Shown here in pieces: positions 1 through 10,230 of a stretch of DNA of 64,000 bases (the stretch's first letter is position 1; every line of letters begins with the position of its first letter). The DNA lies in NCBI RefSeq assembly GCF_013371085.1, contig NZ_JABWCV010000020.1, positions 1-64,000 on the forward strand. Direction: 5' to 3'. Source of the stretch: Vreelandella maris (GTDB lineage Bacteria; Pseudomonadota; Gammaproteobacteria; Pseudomonadales; Halomonadaceae). The position numbers and the translations under genes were made by a program. Under the pieces are notes generated by a model. It saw only the letters and a list, made by a program, of their open reading frames with translations, was not told the origin of the DNA and did not search any database.

Positions 1-198
1 TGGCTGGATCGAAAGCGATGATGGAGCCGATCCGATATCGCGAACACTCCTTCCGGCCAGACAATGATCCGGTCTGGCGGAAACGAGGGCTCAAAACGTT
101 TCTGCCGCGCAGACTCCTAGCTCTTTCAGCATTGAGGTTTGATTCTCCCCTTGGCTAAGGCCGAGGTATACTCGCTTAATTTATTGATGAGAGATGCG
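1..198. other. left edge, no complete gene
   Basis: No complete gene is visible. An imperfect inverted repeat (tccggccagac ... gtctggcgga, about 51-87) could be the terminator hairpin of a gene lying left of the window, but no T-run follows. A TATACT hexamer at 167-172 is a possible -10 element for the M48 gene; I see no convincing -35. Confidence 0.3.
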
Positions 199-1001
199 AT
201 GCGCCCACGACTCCTGTTGCGATTATTATTGCTGCTCCCTCTGTACTGCTAACCGGCTGCGATGAAACGCCGACCGGGCGCACCCAACTGACATTGGTTC
301 CTGAACAATTAATGACACAGATGGGCGAGGATACCTTCGACCAACTACGCCGTGACCAGCCGGTGTCACGTGATGCAGCCGCTAACCGCCAGGTAGCGTG
401 CGTGGCTCAGGAAATAATAGCCGCCACCGAGGCCATCTATCCGGCTGACGAGTTACCGGCGGCCTGGGAAGTTGTCGTCTTTGAGGATGATTCCCCCAAC
501 GCTTTCGCCCTACCAGGCGGACGCATCGGCGTGCATACCGGCCTACTCCAAGTCGCCGAAACGCCTGGCCAACTGGCGGCGGTGATCGGCCATGAAGTTG
601 GTCATGTGCTGGCTGACCATGGCAATGAACGCCTTACTCAGCAGCTTGGCATTAAGGCCGGGATGCTAGTGGTAGGATTGTTAGGCGAGGGAGACATGGG
701 GCAGCAGCAGTTAACGCAGGCATTGGGCCTCGGCGCCCAGCTCGGCATCACCCTGCCATTTAGCCGCGCCCACGAAGAAGAAGCCGATCTAATGGGCCTG
801 GCGATCATGGCGCAAGCAGGGTTCAACCCGCAAGAAAGCGTGGCACTGTGGCGCAACATGGCGGCGGCTGGTGGCGGTCAGCCTCCTGATTTTCTCTCTA
901 CGCATCCCGCCCATGAGTCGCGCATTACGGCATTACAGCAAGCCATGGAAGAAGCCGTGGCAACCTATCGCGCTACTACACCGGCGGATTGTAATGGGTG
1001 A
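199..1001 (+). CDS. M48 family zinc metalloprotease, lipoprotein (LoiP/YggG-like), apparent frameshift in signal peptide
   Basis: Predicted periplasmic, lipid-anchored zinc endopeptidase of the M48 family, a group involved in envelope protein quality control. The zinc motif HEVGH lies at DNA 591-605 and the downstream third-ligand motif EEEAD follows about 57 residues later. Uninterrupted coding in the catalytic frame can only start at a TTG at 294. In that frame, reading back gives a lipobox (LLTGC, Cys at 258-260), but the hydrophobic leader MRPRLLLRLLLLLPL starts at ATG 199 in another frame. One missing base near 242-243 (ctctgta where ctctggta would fit) joins the two frames into a lipoprotein of about 267 residues, close to E. 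coli LoiP in length. Either a sequence error or a real frameshift has removed the export signal. The catalytic domain itself is certain. Confidence 0.85.
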
Positions 1002-1082
1002 GAGAGGTGCTAATGGCTATCACAGAGTGCCCGATAGCGCTTCATAGAGACGATTGATAAGAACAACACTGATAAATGCGTT

Positions 1083-1892
1083 TTAATCCAATACGTTCTC
1101 GTAGTTGTCATAGTCAAAAACAGGAAGCTCTTTAACCTCATCACTAGCGTAAGGAAGCTGATAGTAAGAACTGCCAGGCCGCCAGCCTTCAGGATAACCG
1201 TAAAAGGGGAATGCGCGGGGGCCTGAGCCAAACTCCTCCCTCGATGGTTTAATAATAATAGCCTGCATAATGCCATTATTTGTAAATAGGGCGTCTGTAA
1301 TATAACCATAGCCTTCTTCACTTTCTATGCTGGCGTAATCATCGATGATGTCGGATATTTTCCATGTTTGTGGCCCCGTCGCAAAGTCTTCTTCTACAGT
1401 GCTCACTCGCTCCATTTCTTGCTTATAAATATAGGCTTCATCTATCGTAACATTCGTAAACAGGTCGTACTCCTCGACGTTATCCTGCTGTACAGGCACT
1501 TTAATACCTGCTTCAAACAGCTCGACTTCATCCCAGGGGATGGCAACATGCCTGTCTCCGCTATCCCACATCCCGCCTACTTCGGCGATTAAAGTGACAA
1601 TTTGGTTCTGCTGGTCTAGCACGATGTTGACTATTTCTCCTATTTCATCTTCTTGGGGAGAGAAAGCCGCTGCCTCTAATAATGCGTCTGCCCGAAACCC
1701 ACTCTGCTCATAAAGAGCACTGTAATCCCATTCATTGAGCGGCCGAGTGGCTTGACCATGCTGTGTCTGGCTTGGATTATTTGGATCGGTTTGCTGTTGA
1801 GAGGGTGAACCATCAATGTTTGCATAGGCGTGCATCGGCAGGAGGGAAGCCATCACGATTAACATGATGCGAGATAAATTAGCTGTATTCAT
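1083..1892 (-). CDS. secreted PRC-barrel domain protein (paralogue 1)
   Basis: A protein of 269 residues with a Sec signal peptide (MNTANLSRIMLIVMASLLPMHAYA). Two PRC-barrel-like segments are visible: one around residues 80-125 (EIGEIVNIVLDQQNQIVTLIAEV, followed by a VAIPWDEVEL strand) and one around 170-215 (GYGYITDALFTNNGIMQAIII). PRC barrels are small beta-barrels best known from RimM and the photosynthetic reaction-centre H subunit; exported versions are common in halophilic and soil bacteria, with unknown role. A Tyr/Pro/Gly-rich C-terminus (FYGYPEGW) is shared with the neighbouring paralogue at 2050-2811. AGGTGG seven bases before the ATG supports the start. The function is unknown; exposure in the periplasm or envelope is inferred from the signal peptide. 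Confidence 0.8.
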   Translation of the reverse strand: MNTANLSRIMLIVMASLLPMHAYANIDGSPSQQQTDPNNPSQTQHGQATRPLNEWDYSALYEQSGFRADALLEAAAFSPQEDEIGEIVNIVLDQQNQIVTLIAEVGGMWDSGDRHVAIPWDEVELFEAGIKVPVQQDNVEEYDLFTNVTIDEAYIYKQEMERVSTVEEDFATGPQTWKISDIIDDYASIESEEGYGYITDALFTNNGIMQAIIIKPSREEFGSGPRAFPFYGYPEGWRPGSSYYQLPYASDEVKELPVFDYDNYENVLD

Positions 1893-2049
1893 CGCAAGCC
1901 ACCTGTTTCTTGAATGACGTTTCGATAGTCTTATGCACCTTACAAGCCGGTTCCTTAACGGTGCCTCGGTAGCCTACCCAAACACTCGTTAAGAAACCGG
2001 CACTTCTATTTTCGTATTCGCTCTCAAGAATTAATGAAGCTACTAACAA

Positions 2050-2811
2050 TTAATCATCCAATAAACCTTCATATTGGTCGAAATCGAAAGACTCCATGTC
2101 GCCTACTTCATCTTCATTATACTGCGTATAGTAAGCTGTCTGGCCTGGGTTCCAGCCATAGCCATAGCCATAGCCATAAAACGGGTATGCGTAGGTGCCA
2201 GCACCAAAATCAGCGCCTGTCTCGACAATGACTGCTTGCACGTCGCCTTCACGCGAAAAGAGAATGTTGTCGATATAGCCGTAGCCAATGCCATCCCCGA
2301 CCGTTGCGTAGTCGTCAAGCAAGTCCGTCAGCTTCCAGACACCCGTTCCAGCTTCAACATCATCTTCAACTTGCTGGGTTCGGCTAAGGTCTTGCTGAGA
2401 AATATACTCTTCAGCCTCAAATAGCCCATACTCATCGGCGTTGTCTTCAGTGACAGGTACCCTTACGCCATCCTCATGCAGCTCAACCTCTTCCCAAGGT
2501 ACTAGCACGTGGGTATCACCAATGTCCCAGAAGCCGCCTACCTGGGCGATGATAGCGGCAATCTTATTGTCCTGGGTCACTAACACATTTTCGACACTGC
2601 CGATCTCATCCTCATCTTCACCAAAGACCTCAGCATCTAAGAGGTTATCGGCTTTAATACCGCCCGATTGATATATCTCTTCATAGTTCCAATCTCCCAG
2701 GGGCTTTACGCTCTCCTCTTGAGACTGGGTTTGCTGAGCATTCGCTTGTAAAGCGGCAGCGGTGGCCGTTACTGCTAACGTGGTGACACACACATTCCGT
2801 TTGATCGCCAT
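2050..2811 (-). CDS. secreted PRC-barrel domain protein (paralogue 2)
   Basis: A protein of 253 residues that is clearly homologous over its whole length to the product of 1083-1892. Shared features are the signal peptide (cleavage likely after ANA), the EDEIGSVENVLV...VGGFWDIGDTHVLVPWEEVEL barrel, the second GYGYIDNILF barrel and a Tyr/Gly tail (PFYGYGYGYGW). The protein is very acidic, as expected for an exported protein of a halophile. The two genes lie in the same direction 157 bp apart and probably arose by tandem duplication. The start is supported by a purine-rich GGGAGATAGGA leader. The biological role is unknown. Confidence 0.8.
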   Translation of the reverse strand: MAIKRNVCVTTLAVTATAAALQANAQQTQSQEESVKPLGDWNYEEIYQSGGIKADNLLDAEVFGEDEDEIGSVENVLVTQDNKIAAIIAQVGGFWDIGDTHVLVPWEEVELHEDGVRVPVTEDNADEYGLFEAEEYISQQDLSRTQQVEDDVEAGTGVWKLTDLLDDYATVGDGIGYGYIDNILFSREGDVQAVIVETGADFGAGTYAYPFYGYGYGYGWNPGQTAYYTQYNEDEVGDMESFDFDQYEGLLDD

Positions 2812-3226
2812 TTCCTATCTCCCGTCTGTTAGTGTGTTTTTACGTTAGAAAAGAGCGCTATCTCTGTAAAGCATACTGACTTAAGCGTTAGCGAACCGCA
2901 GCAACTTAACCCTACCTCTCAAACTGATAATAAGTAACTGATATTAAATGATTTTAAAGTAAACAAAAAATATATTCACCTTTTTTTTCGTATACACGCC
3001 AACACTGGCCAGACTATTTTTTTAAAAAAAGTTATTAAATAAACCCCACTCTTTCATCTTGCTTTAAATTTTTTATTAGCCGTTTAATAAAAAAAACTTA
3101 AATCAAAGTTAACCACATAACGCAAATGCAAGCGCTTGCCCTAGCGACTATATTAACAACCTTAAGAGCAAAGAGTGTATTCAGTACATTGTTGCGTATT
3201 TAGCGTATAAAAAGGTAGCCAATATA
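2812..3226. promoter_or_regulatory. AT-rich divergent intergenic region
   Basis: A 415-bp AT-rich gap between the divergent PRC-barrel pair and the AsmA gene. It must hold both promoters. Poly-T and poly-A runs at about 2980-3100 suggest UP elements or bent DNA. I could not fix individual -35/-10 boxes with confidence and saw no gene in it. Confidence 0.4.
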
Positions 3227-6200
3227 ATGCCGCATCGGGATTCCAAACGCCTAAAGCGATGGTGGATGGCGCCACTCATCGGTATCGTGCTTATCATCGT
3301 GACCTTAGCGTTAATGCCTTGGAATTTTTTAAAGCCTGTTATCACTGACCGTATCGAGCAGGCAACGAGGCGCTCAGTGGCGATCCACGGTGATGTGGAA
3401 ATAAGCCTGGTTCCACATCCTCAGCTTGCGCTCCATCAATTGGAAATAAGCAACCCTGACTGGGCTACTGTTGACACCTTGCTGAACGCCGAACAGGTCA
3501 CGTTCAAGCCCTCTCTCATCGATTTGCTGCAAGGCGAATTGACGCTGGAGAAGCTGAATTTTTCTGGTTCGACGCTTAACCTGGAGCAACGCGCCAACGC
3601 ACCCGCAAACTGGGTTGTGGGCGATGAGCAAACCACTCAATCAGCGTCGGCAGAGAACCCTTCCTTTTCTTTCTCACTGCCCTCTCTGGCTGTCTCTGAC
3701 TCAACGGTGCGTTATTGGCGGGCTAATGCTGACAGCCCACTATCAGTAGCTGTTTCATCGCTTCAAACGCAGGCAGGGGATAAGACGTTACGCACACAGG
3801 CGACCTTAAATGTTCAACAGCGAGACATTAAGCTGAAAGCCCAAACGGGTCCCGTCGCTGCATTCTTGGATGAAACCAAGGCGTTCAGCGGGGATATTTC
3901 TCTCAGCGCTGGTGAGAGTCAACTGACCACAACGTTCGAGCTTCCTCAGTCACCCTCATTACAACGCTTTGAAGCGACTGGTGAGCTAAGCTTACATCAA
4001 CTCCACGATTGGGCAGAATGGCTCGAACTGCCTCATATCGCGCTTGAAAATCTTGAAATAGCGGCTGATCTAACGCGCCAAGGCAATCAGTGGCGATTAA
4101 GCAACGTGGATATCGCCACGGCCGAAAGCCAGCTCAGCGGTGACCTGGCGTTAGATACGTCCGGTAAAGTGCCCTCCCTTGACGGCCGTTTGCATGCATC
4201 GACAGTTAATGTGGCTGCTTTACGGTCAGCCTTACCCAAAAGCGGGGAAAAGCAGGGCCTCTCAATACCCGTGTTACCGGCCGTGCGCGGAAATGTATCG
4301 ATCGCCGCCGACCGCCTAATCTTCGAACAAGCAACGCTGCATAACCTGCAAGGGGCACTCGAACTCGCTGAGCACTCAGTCGCCCTCACCCCGCTCACCT
4401 TTGACATCGCGGGCGGCCATGCCCAAGCAGATATCGCGCTCACCAGCAGCCCCGATAGCGTACAAGCAGACGCCCAGATAGCCTTATCGCAACTTGATCT
4501 TTCGCAAATCGATCAAGCGCTGCCGCCGGGTAATCTTCTAAACGCTGATATCTCCCTTGCGCTTCAACCCATGGAACAGCGCCCTACGCTAGCCTTAGAG
4601 ACCCTGTTTACCCACCTGCACATCGGCCACGCGCGATTTGATTATCGGCATCAAAACGCCAACACCCATCTTGCAGGCACCCTCGCTACCAGCAGCGAAC
4701 AAACCCCGCCTGAGCTCCAACTCAACGTCAACGGCACTTGGCGCGACAAGCCACTTCAATTAGCGGCCCAGGGAGCCCCGTTAACGCGCTTGTTGAACTT
4801 GGAAAACAACACATTGCGGCACGATTACCCGCTGCACATCGACGCCACCTCCAACGCTGTGCGGGCGCAGGCGGATACCACCTTGGCATCGCTACTATCG
4901 CCCCAAACGTTTGCCGCCGACATGACCCTAACCGCCGACAGTGTCCAGCAGTTGGAAAACTGGTTCGGGCCGGTGCTGCCTCCACTGCCTGGCTTTAGGC
5001 TTACCGGCGAGTTGGTACGCGATCATGATCAGTGGAGCGCCACGGGCCTTGAAGGACGCATTGGCTCCACCCAGGTGAACGGCAGTATCGAAGTACTCAG
5101 CGGTGAGCGGCCGTTGGTCGAGGTGGATCTTGAAGCCGGGCGGATCCACCTGGCGCAACTGATTGAAAGGACGACCCCCACCGAGAGCGAAGAGGCAGAG
5201 AATGAATCTTTCCTGGCGCCACTGCGAACCTTCGATGGGCAATTGTCGCTTAACGCCAATACGCTAGTATTACCCAACGGCTTGGCCCTGAACGACTTGA
5301 CGCTCGCTGCCAACCTGGAAGCAGGCCAGCTGGAAGCCGAGCCGGTTCGATTTCGCCTGGGTGACGGTTCGCTTAGCACCAGCTTAGCGCTGGATGCGGC
5401 GCAGCCACCTGCGTCGGGGCATCTTGATATCGATGTGGATAATATCGCCCTATCCAGGCTCGGCGACACCTTCACGCCCCTCGAAGATCGCCTTGGCCGC
5501 GCATCAGGAGAACTCCACCTGGAAATCGACGAAGCGCTTCCCAGTGATAGGCGCGATGAGTGGCGATGGCCGTACCTGGGTCGGCTGGCGTTTGAGCCCT
5601 CGGTGCTGCATTTCAGTGACCCACAGTCTGGCACTGAGCTGACGTTTACCCTGGAAACCCTAACCAGCACGGCAGGCACCCAAACTTTCAATCTAGATGG
5701 TGAGGGCCGCTATGACGGCGCGCCAGCCACTCTCTCGCTACAAGGCGACCCCTTGCTCAACGCGCGCGACCCCGACCGCGCTTATGCAGTGGATTTAGAA
5801 GCTGACATTGTCGATACGTATATCAGTCTAGATGGCACGCTGCGGCGCCCTCTGGCATTGCAAGGTCTGAGCTTACAGCTTGCGTTTGAAGGACCCAATC
5901 CGAAGTGCCTGAGCCGCTTGCTTGGCATCGGCCTACCCTCACTGCCTGCCTACTCGATCACGGGAGAGCTGGATCTAAACGACCAGCGCTGGGCGTTTAC
6001 TGAACTGCAGGGCGTCATCGGTGGCAGCGATCTCCACGGGCGTTTGTCTCTCGATACCGGCGTCAGCCCGCCTAAAGTGACGGGGGCGTTACGCTCGACT
6101 CATCTCAACATTGAGGACCTGGGCTTTCTAGCGGGTGAAACCCCAGAAAACACCACCGACGACCGTTTCATACTGCCCGACACAGCGATCATTACCCAGG

Positions 6201-7059
6201 CATGGCAAGGTGTCGCGGCGGATATAAGCTACCAAGGCCAATCCGTGCGCGCAGGGGAGGTTCCCTTGAATAATGTGGTTATCGATTTTGCGCTTCAAGA
6301 TGGCCGGGGGCGCTTCGAGCCGCTGAGTTTTGGCGTAGGCGCGGGCAGTGTCGACCTCAACCTTGAACTAAATACCGTCACTACCCCACCCAGCGGCACG
6401 CTTCAGGTGGAAGTGCAAGGGGTGAACCTTGACGACGCACTGCGTCACTGGGCGCTGGCTGACGAGAGTACCGGCACCATCGGGGGCGCGGCAAGCTCTG
6501 GATCGAAGGTGCCTCAATTGCGGAAATGCTGGCTTCTGCCGATGGCGGCGTCGTTCTGTTGATGACCGGCGGACGGCTGGATGCCCTGCTTGTCGAGATG
6601 GCAGGATTGGATGCTGGCCAAACATTGGCAAGCTGGCTACGTGACCGCAACCCCATTCCCGTTGATTGCGCTTACGCCGACCTTCAGGCAAGAGATGGTC
6701 TAACGCACCTGGATACGTTCGTTGTGGATACCCGCGACACTACCTTCACCGCTGGCGGCCAGGTGAATTTAAATAACGAGCGTCTCGATATCAGCATTAT
6801 CGCCCACCCCAAAGATCCCAGCGCGTTGGTTGGCCGCTCCCCGCTTCACTTGGGGGGCACGTTCAATCATATTGAGACTAGCGTGCACCGCCAAGGGCTG
6901 ATCAGGCGCGCGGGGGCAAGCGCAGCACTCGCTGCCCTGGCTAGCCCGCTGACCGCCCTCTTACCACTACTGGAGGTGGGCACGGGCCCTGAGATGCAAT
7001 ATTGCCAAGGGTTAATTAGCCGTTCTCGTGACGCCATTCAAGAGGGAGATATGGAATAA
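3227..7059 (+). CDS. AsmA family protein, apparent 1-nt frameshift near 6482-6486
   Basis: Inner-membrane-anchored AsmA-like protein of about 1277 residues after frame correction. An N-terminal transmembrane helix at about residues 12-32 (PLIGIVLIIVTLALMPWNFL) is followed by the conserved AsmA start (GDVEISLVPHPQLAL, LNAEQVTFKPSLIDLL) and a very long beta-rich repetitive body. AsmA-family proteins are bridge-like proteins implicated in lipid transport and outer-membrane homeostasis. The reading frame breaks at a run of five Gs (6482-6486): the first frame ends at 6562, and the family-typical sequence RGKLWIEGASIAEMLASADG continues in another frame to 7059. One missing G restores a single ORF, so this is either a sequencing error or a G-tract mutation that trims about 190 C-terminal residues. 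The stop overlaps the next start (TAATG), so it is co-transcribed with the BON lipoprotein gene. Confidence 0.82.
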
Positions 7060-7376
7060 TGCGCCCATACTACTGGTTCAATAGCAGGCTATTGGGCTGT
7101 CTGCTGTTAATCTTATTGCTGGCTGGCTGTGCAGGCTCGCCGGTCAATGAATCAGCAAGACTTGAGCAGCAAGACTCTCTCGCAGCGGTTCAAATCAAGG
7201 CTAGGCTTCTCGAAGCAACGGAGCTGGCTGGCTCGGCTATCGATGTGGATCTGAAAGGTGATCGAGCCGTTCTGAGCGGTTTTGTTGAAACGTCACAGCA
7301 GCGTGACCGGGCAGAAGCCATCGCAAATGAACAAGAGCAGGTGAAGACGGTGGAAAACAACATTACCGTTAAATAG
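7059..7376 (+). CDS. BON domain lipoprotein
   Basis: A protein of 105 residues. A lipoprotein signal peptide (LLLILLLAGC) ends at the lipid-modified Cys about residue 24, and one BON domain (about residues 40-105) follows, ending in the typical VKTVENNITVK strand. BON domains bind phospholipid; single-BON lipoproteins related to the OsmY/DolP family sit in the periplasm and help maintain the outer membrane. Translational coupling to the AsmA gene (TAATG overlap) fits a shared envelope role. DolP-like function is inferred from domain type; the protein is shorter than the two-BON DolP. Confidence 0.8.
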   Translation: MRPYYWFNSRLLGCLLLILLLAGCAGSPVNESARLEQQDSLAAVQIKARLLEATELAGSAIDVDLKGDRAVLSGFVETSQQRDRAEAIANEQEQVKTVENNITVK

Positions 7377-7415
7377 GAAGGGTTGATTTTAAGGCTCATT
7401 ACGCGGAGACCAGGG

Positions 7416-8000
7416 ATGAACCAGCCGTTGCAAAACCTCGAACAACTGCTTGATCGAGTAGGCGAGTTGTCACGTCATAACGATCGCGTCTCAATCGAGA
7501 TGGTCGTCGAATCGATTGGCAGCCGTTCTTTTGGGCCGCTGTTGATGCTGATTGGCATCACGCTATTTTCGCCGCTCAGTGGTGTACCGGGCATGTCGTT
7601 CTTCATGGGGTTGTTCGTATTGCTGGTAGCCGTACAGATGCTGATCGGTCGGCAAAAATTTTGGTTGCCCCATTTCATTCTCGACCGCTCAATTGAGCAT
7701 AACAAACTGCAGAAAGCGCTCGACTGGCTCAGCAAGCCAGCACGGGGCATCGACCGCGTTCTTAAACCACGCTTAACGTTCCTAGTACATAGAGGGGGCA
7801 GTTATGGCATTGCCGTACTGTGCGTCATCGTCGGCCTGAGTATGCCGATTATGGAACTGGTGCCCTTTTCTTCTTCGGCTGCCGGGCTGGCTTTGCTGGC
7901 ACTAGGGCTTTCACTGGTGGTCCACGACGGGTTACTCGCCCTATTGGCGTTTGTTATTTTCGGCGCCACGTTTACGCTTATCGCTACCAACTTACTGTGA
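7416..8000 (+). CDS. ExoD family membrane protein
   Basis: A protein of 194 residues matching the ExoD (exopolysaccharide synthesis) family. A short N-terminal helical region (LEQLLDRVGELSRHNDRVSIEMVVESIGSR is its conserved core) is followed by four hydrophobic segments, including SFGPLLMLIGITLFSPLSGV and AGLALLALGLSLVVHDGLLALLAF. Family members are linked genetically to exopolysaccharide production and alkaline tolerance, with no known biochemical activity. The ATG at 7416 (GGAG eleven bases upstream) is preferred over the TTG at 7383. The 3' end overlaps the convergent telA-like gene by nine bases, so the two transcripts run into each other. Confidence 0.8.
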   Translation: MNQPLQNLEQLLDRVGELSRHNDRVSIEMVVESIGSRSFGPLLMLIGITLFSPLSGVPGMSFFMGLFVLLVAVQMLIGRQKFWLPHFILDRSIEHNKLQKALDWLSKPARGIDRVLKPRLTFLVHRGGSYGIAVLCVIVGLSMPIMELVPFSSSAAGLALLALGLSLVVHDGLLALLAFVIFGATFTLIATNLL

Positions 8001-9164
8001 TTCGTTCCCCTCGCGGAGGCGCTCGATGGAGGCGTTTCCCTGCTTCGCCAAGGTCGCCAGGCGGTCGATTTGTTCATCCAGCCGCGGCAAAGCCTCCTGT
8101 CGATAGCTTGAGAGATCATCAATCGCGCCCATCACCTCGCTGAAAGCTTCCTCAAGCACTTGCATATCAAGCATCGCTCCGGATGCGCGCTTCTGGATAT
8201 CGACCCCTTGCTGGCGCAGTGCCTTGGCGGTTCCGCCAATCATCTGTGAGGTGGTGGTGTTAAGGGCTTCGATGCGGTCCAGCACCAGGCGCTGATTGGC
8301 CATCGCCATGGCGACGGTCACCGCCACGGTAAGGGCTGAAACAGTGACGTTAATGGCTCTGTCTACGCCACGCATCAATTCCCGGTTATTGCGGATGATG
8401 ACTTCTAGCGCCAGCACGCCCTGCTGACTCACTGCCAGTTGCTGTTGGAGGTCGACAATACGCTGGCGCAGGGGAAAGAGCAGCTCTTCCTCAAGGAAGT
8501 GACGCCGCGGATCATCGGCATCGCGAGCGGCGATCTCGTCCTGCAGGCGGCTATCAATCAAACGGCCCAGCGCAATTTGGCGGTTCAACTCAGCAAGGAT
8601 TTTATTTAAAGCCTGCTGGTCGTCGCTCAGGGTAACGTTGTCACGATGTAGCATATCGCGACCGCCTTTCAACTCCTCGATAATCGCGTCTAGCGCCTGT
8701 TGAGCATTTTCGAACTTCTGAAAGTAGCGTTGCAGGCGGCTGTCGACGCCAGGAATGAGCGCCATAACACGATCCAGCGCGCTCGGCGCTAGGCGATGGC
8801 GAGCGGGATCAAGGCCTTCCATGCGCCCGCGCAGATCAACCAGCGCCTTGGCTACTGGCCCGCCTTCATCGCCCTGATGAGCCAACTGACGAAGCGGTGT
8901 TTGCAACATGGCACTACGATGCGCGGCCTGCTGCTGCAACTCAAGCCCCATCTCGTCTACGGCCCGGCGCTGGCGAGCGATGGATGCCTCGTCATTCTCG
9001 GAAAGGATATCCTCGACAAAGCGGCCAGCCATCGCCTCAAGCTCAGGGTCGATGGCACGCTCATCGGGGTCGACCGAATCTTCCCGGTTAGCCCCCAGCT
9101 GACTGGCAATCTCGGCCACCGGCGGCAGGGAGAGGCGACGCTTGTCATCGGGTTGCTGAGCCAT
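7992..9164 (-). CDS. TelA-like toxic anion resistance family protein
   Basis: A cytoplasmic, strongly helical protein of 390 residues in the TelA/YaaN family (toxic anion resistance, first seen in tellurite resistance). Recognisable blocks include LRGRMEGLDPARHRL, a long coiled-coil region (about residues 150-290) and AINVTVSALTVAVTVAMAMANQRLVLD near residue 290. AGGAG seven bases before the ATG at 9164 decides this start over longer ones at 9170 and 9209. It is the second gene of a two-gene operon behind the membrane protein at 9289-10230, an arrangement also seen for xpaC-yaaN in Bacillus. Molecular function is not established for the family. Confidence 0.8.
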   Translation of the reverse strand: MAQQPDDKRRLSLPPVAEIASQLGANREDSVDPDERAIDPELEAMAGRFVEDILSENDEASIARQRRAVDEMGLELQQQAAHRSAMLQTPLRQLAHQGDEGGPVAKALVDLRGRMEGLDPARHRLAPSALDRVMALIPGVDSRLQRYFQKFENAQQALDAIIEELKGGRDMLHRDNVTLSDDQQALNKILAELNRQIALGRLIDSRLQDEIAARDADDPRRHFLEEELLFPLRQRIVDLQQQLAVSQQGVLALEVIIRNNRELMRGVDRAINVTVSALTVAVTVAMAMANQRLVLDRIEALNTTTSQMIGGTAKALRQQGVDIQKRASGAMLDMQVLEEAFSEVMGAIDDLSSYRQEALPRLDEQIDRLATLAKQGNASIERLREGNESQ

Positions 9165-9288
9165 AAACATCTCCTGAGCTATTGAAAGAAACCGTTGTGA
9201 AGACCGCATGGCACCATTGGCACTGAACCATTAACACAGAACCATTTACCCAGAACTTACGGCACAGCAGCACCGTCAGCTGGATTAA

Positions 9289-10230
9289 TTAATCCTTGCG
9301 CGTATAACGATCCGCGCCTTCGACGAAGCGGCGTAGATCCTCCAGTGCCTTCTCGGTGGTAACCGACGCCTGTGGGCGCGCTGTTTCGATACGCGCCATG
9401 GAAACAGCAGTATCGTCGAGCACGGTCAGGGCCGATTCAATACGGGCGGTAAGTTTATTCAGCCGATGCTCGGTCTCTACCAGTAGATCCAGGCGCCGCA
9501 CCAGGGCGGCGCGCTCCTCCTCGCCCAACTGTTTGCCCTCTTGGGTCAGGCGACTACGCACGTAATTACCGTCTACGCTAACCACCCCTCGCGCCTGGGA
9601 CGCCATAGATATCAGCGTATCCACCGCGCCGAGACAAACCTGCGTGACCAAGCCACGCGAGCGCTCGAAAGCCAACTCGCCTGTGTGGAATCGGCCGCTC
9701 AGCACGTCCATCACATGCCGATAGCGGCTATAGAGGCGATCCGCCTGAATGGCGAGATCGGGGCGATGCACGTCGAGCAGGCTCTGCTTGGCCCGGCACA
9801 TGGCGAGTACAAGATCATCGGCCCCCTCTGGCGGCCGACCAGGGTCGAGTACCGACACGCCGGCCTCATAGGCCTTGCGCTCCTCTTGGGCACGCCGCTT
9901 GCGTACCGCGGCCACTCGTTGAGCTTCCTGGCGGCGCTCGCGGCGGCGGGCCAGCCAGCCGCGCAGTGTTCGCTCGACTGGCAGCGCCACAGGAATAGCG
10001 ACAATACCCGCCAGCCAGCCAAACAGGCTGGGGCTGAAACCGCCCCATAGAGAGGTTAGCCACAGCAGCATGCTGATAAAAGGAACCAGCAAGCAATAGC
10101 GGAAGATGACCTGCAGACGGCTGGGAGCCAGCACCGGAAGCGCCAGACCAGGGTTGAAAAGGCCGACCAATAGCCAGGGCAGGCAGGTCATAAACAGGCC
10201 ATAGGAAAATCCCTGCAGGAATCCCAACAT
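9289..10230 (-). CDS. membrane protein, probable TelA partner (XpaC-like position)
   Basis: A protein of 313 residues with three N-terminal hydrophobic segments within the first 90 residues (FSYGLFMTCLPWLLVGLF; VIFRYCLLVPFISMLLWLTSLW; LFGWLAGIVAIPVALPV). A basic linker rich in Arg and Glu (about residues 95-125) and a helical cytosolic domain follow. It is the promoter-proximal gene of the telA-like operon, 124 bp upstream of telA. By position and architecture it resembles the XpaC-type partners of TelA, but I cannot show sequence membership in that family. It likely anchors or senses at the inner membrane; the function is unknown. Confidence 0.6.
   Translation of the reverse strand: MLGFLQGFSYGLFMTCLPWLLVGLFNPGLALPVLAPSRLQVIFRYCLLVPFISMLLWLTSLWGGFSPSLFGWLAGIVAIPVALPVERTLRGWLARRRERRQEAQRVAAVRKRRAQEERKAYEAGVSVLDPGRPPEGADDLVLAMCRAKQSLLDVHRPDLAIQADRLYSRYRHVMDVLSGRFHTGELAFERSRGLVTQVCLGAVDTLISMASQARGVVSVDGNYVRSRLTQEGKQLGEEERAALVRRLDLLVETEHRLNKLTARIESALTVLDDTAVSMARIETARPQASVTTEKALEDLRRFVEGADRYTRKD

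Noticed and set aside
2103..2424. ORFs antisense to the second PRC-barrel gene
   Set aside because: They lie wholly within a convincing secreted protein gene and have low-complexity products caused by its Gly/Tyr repeat.
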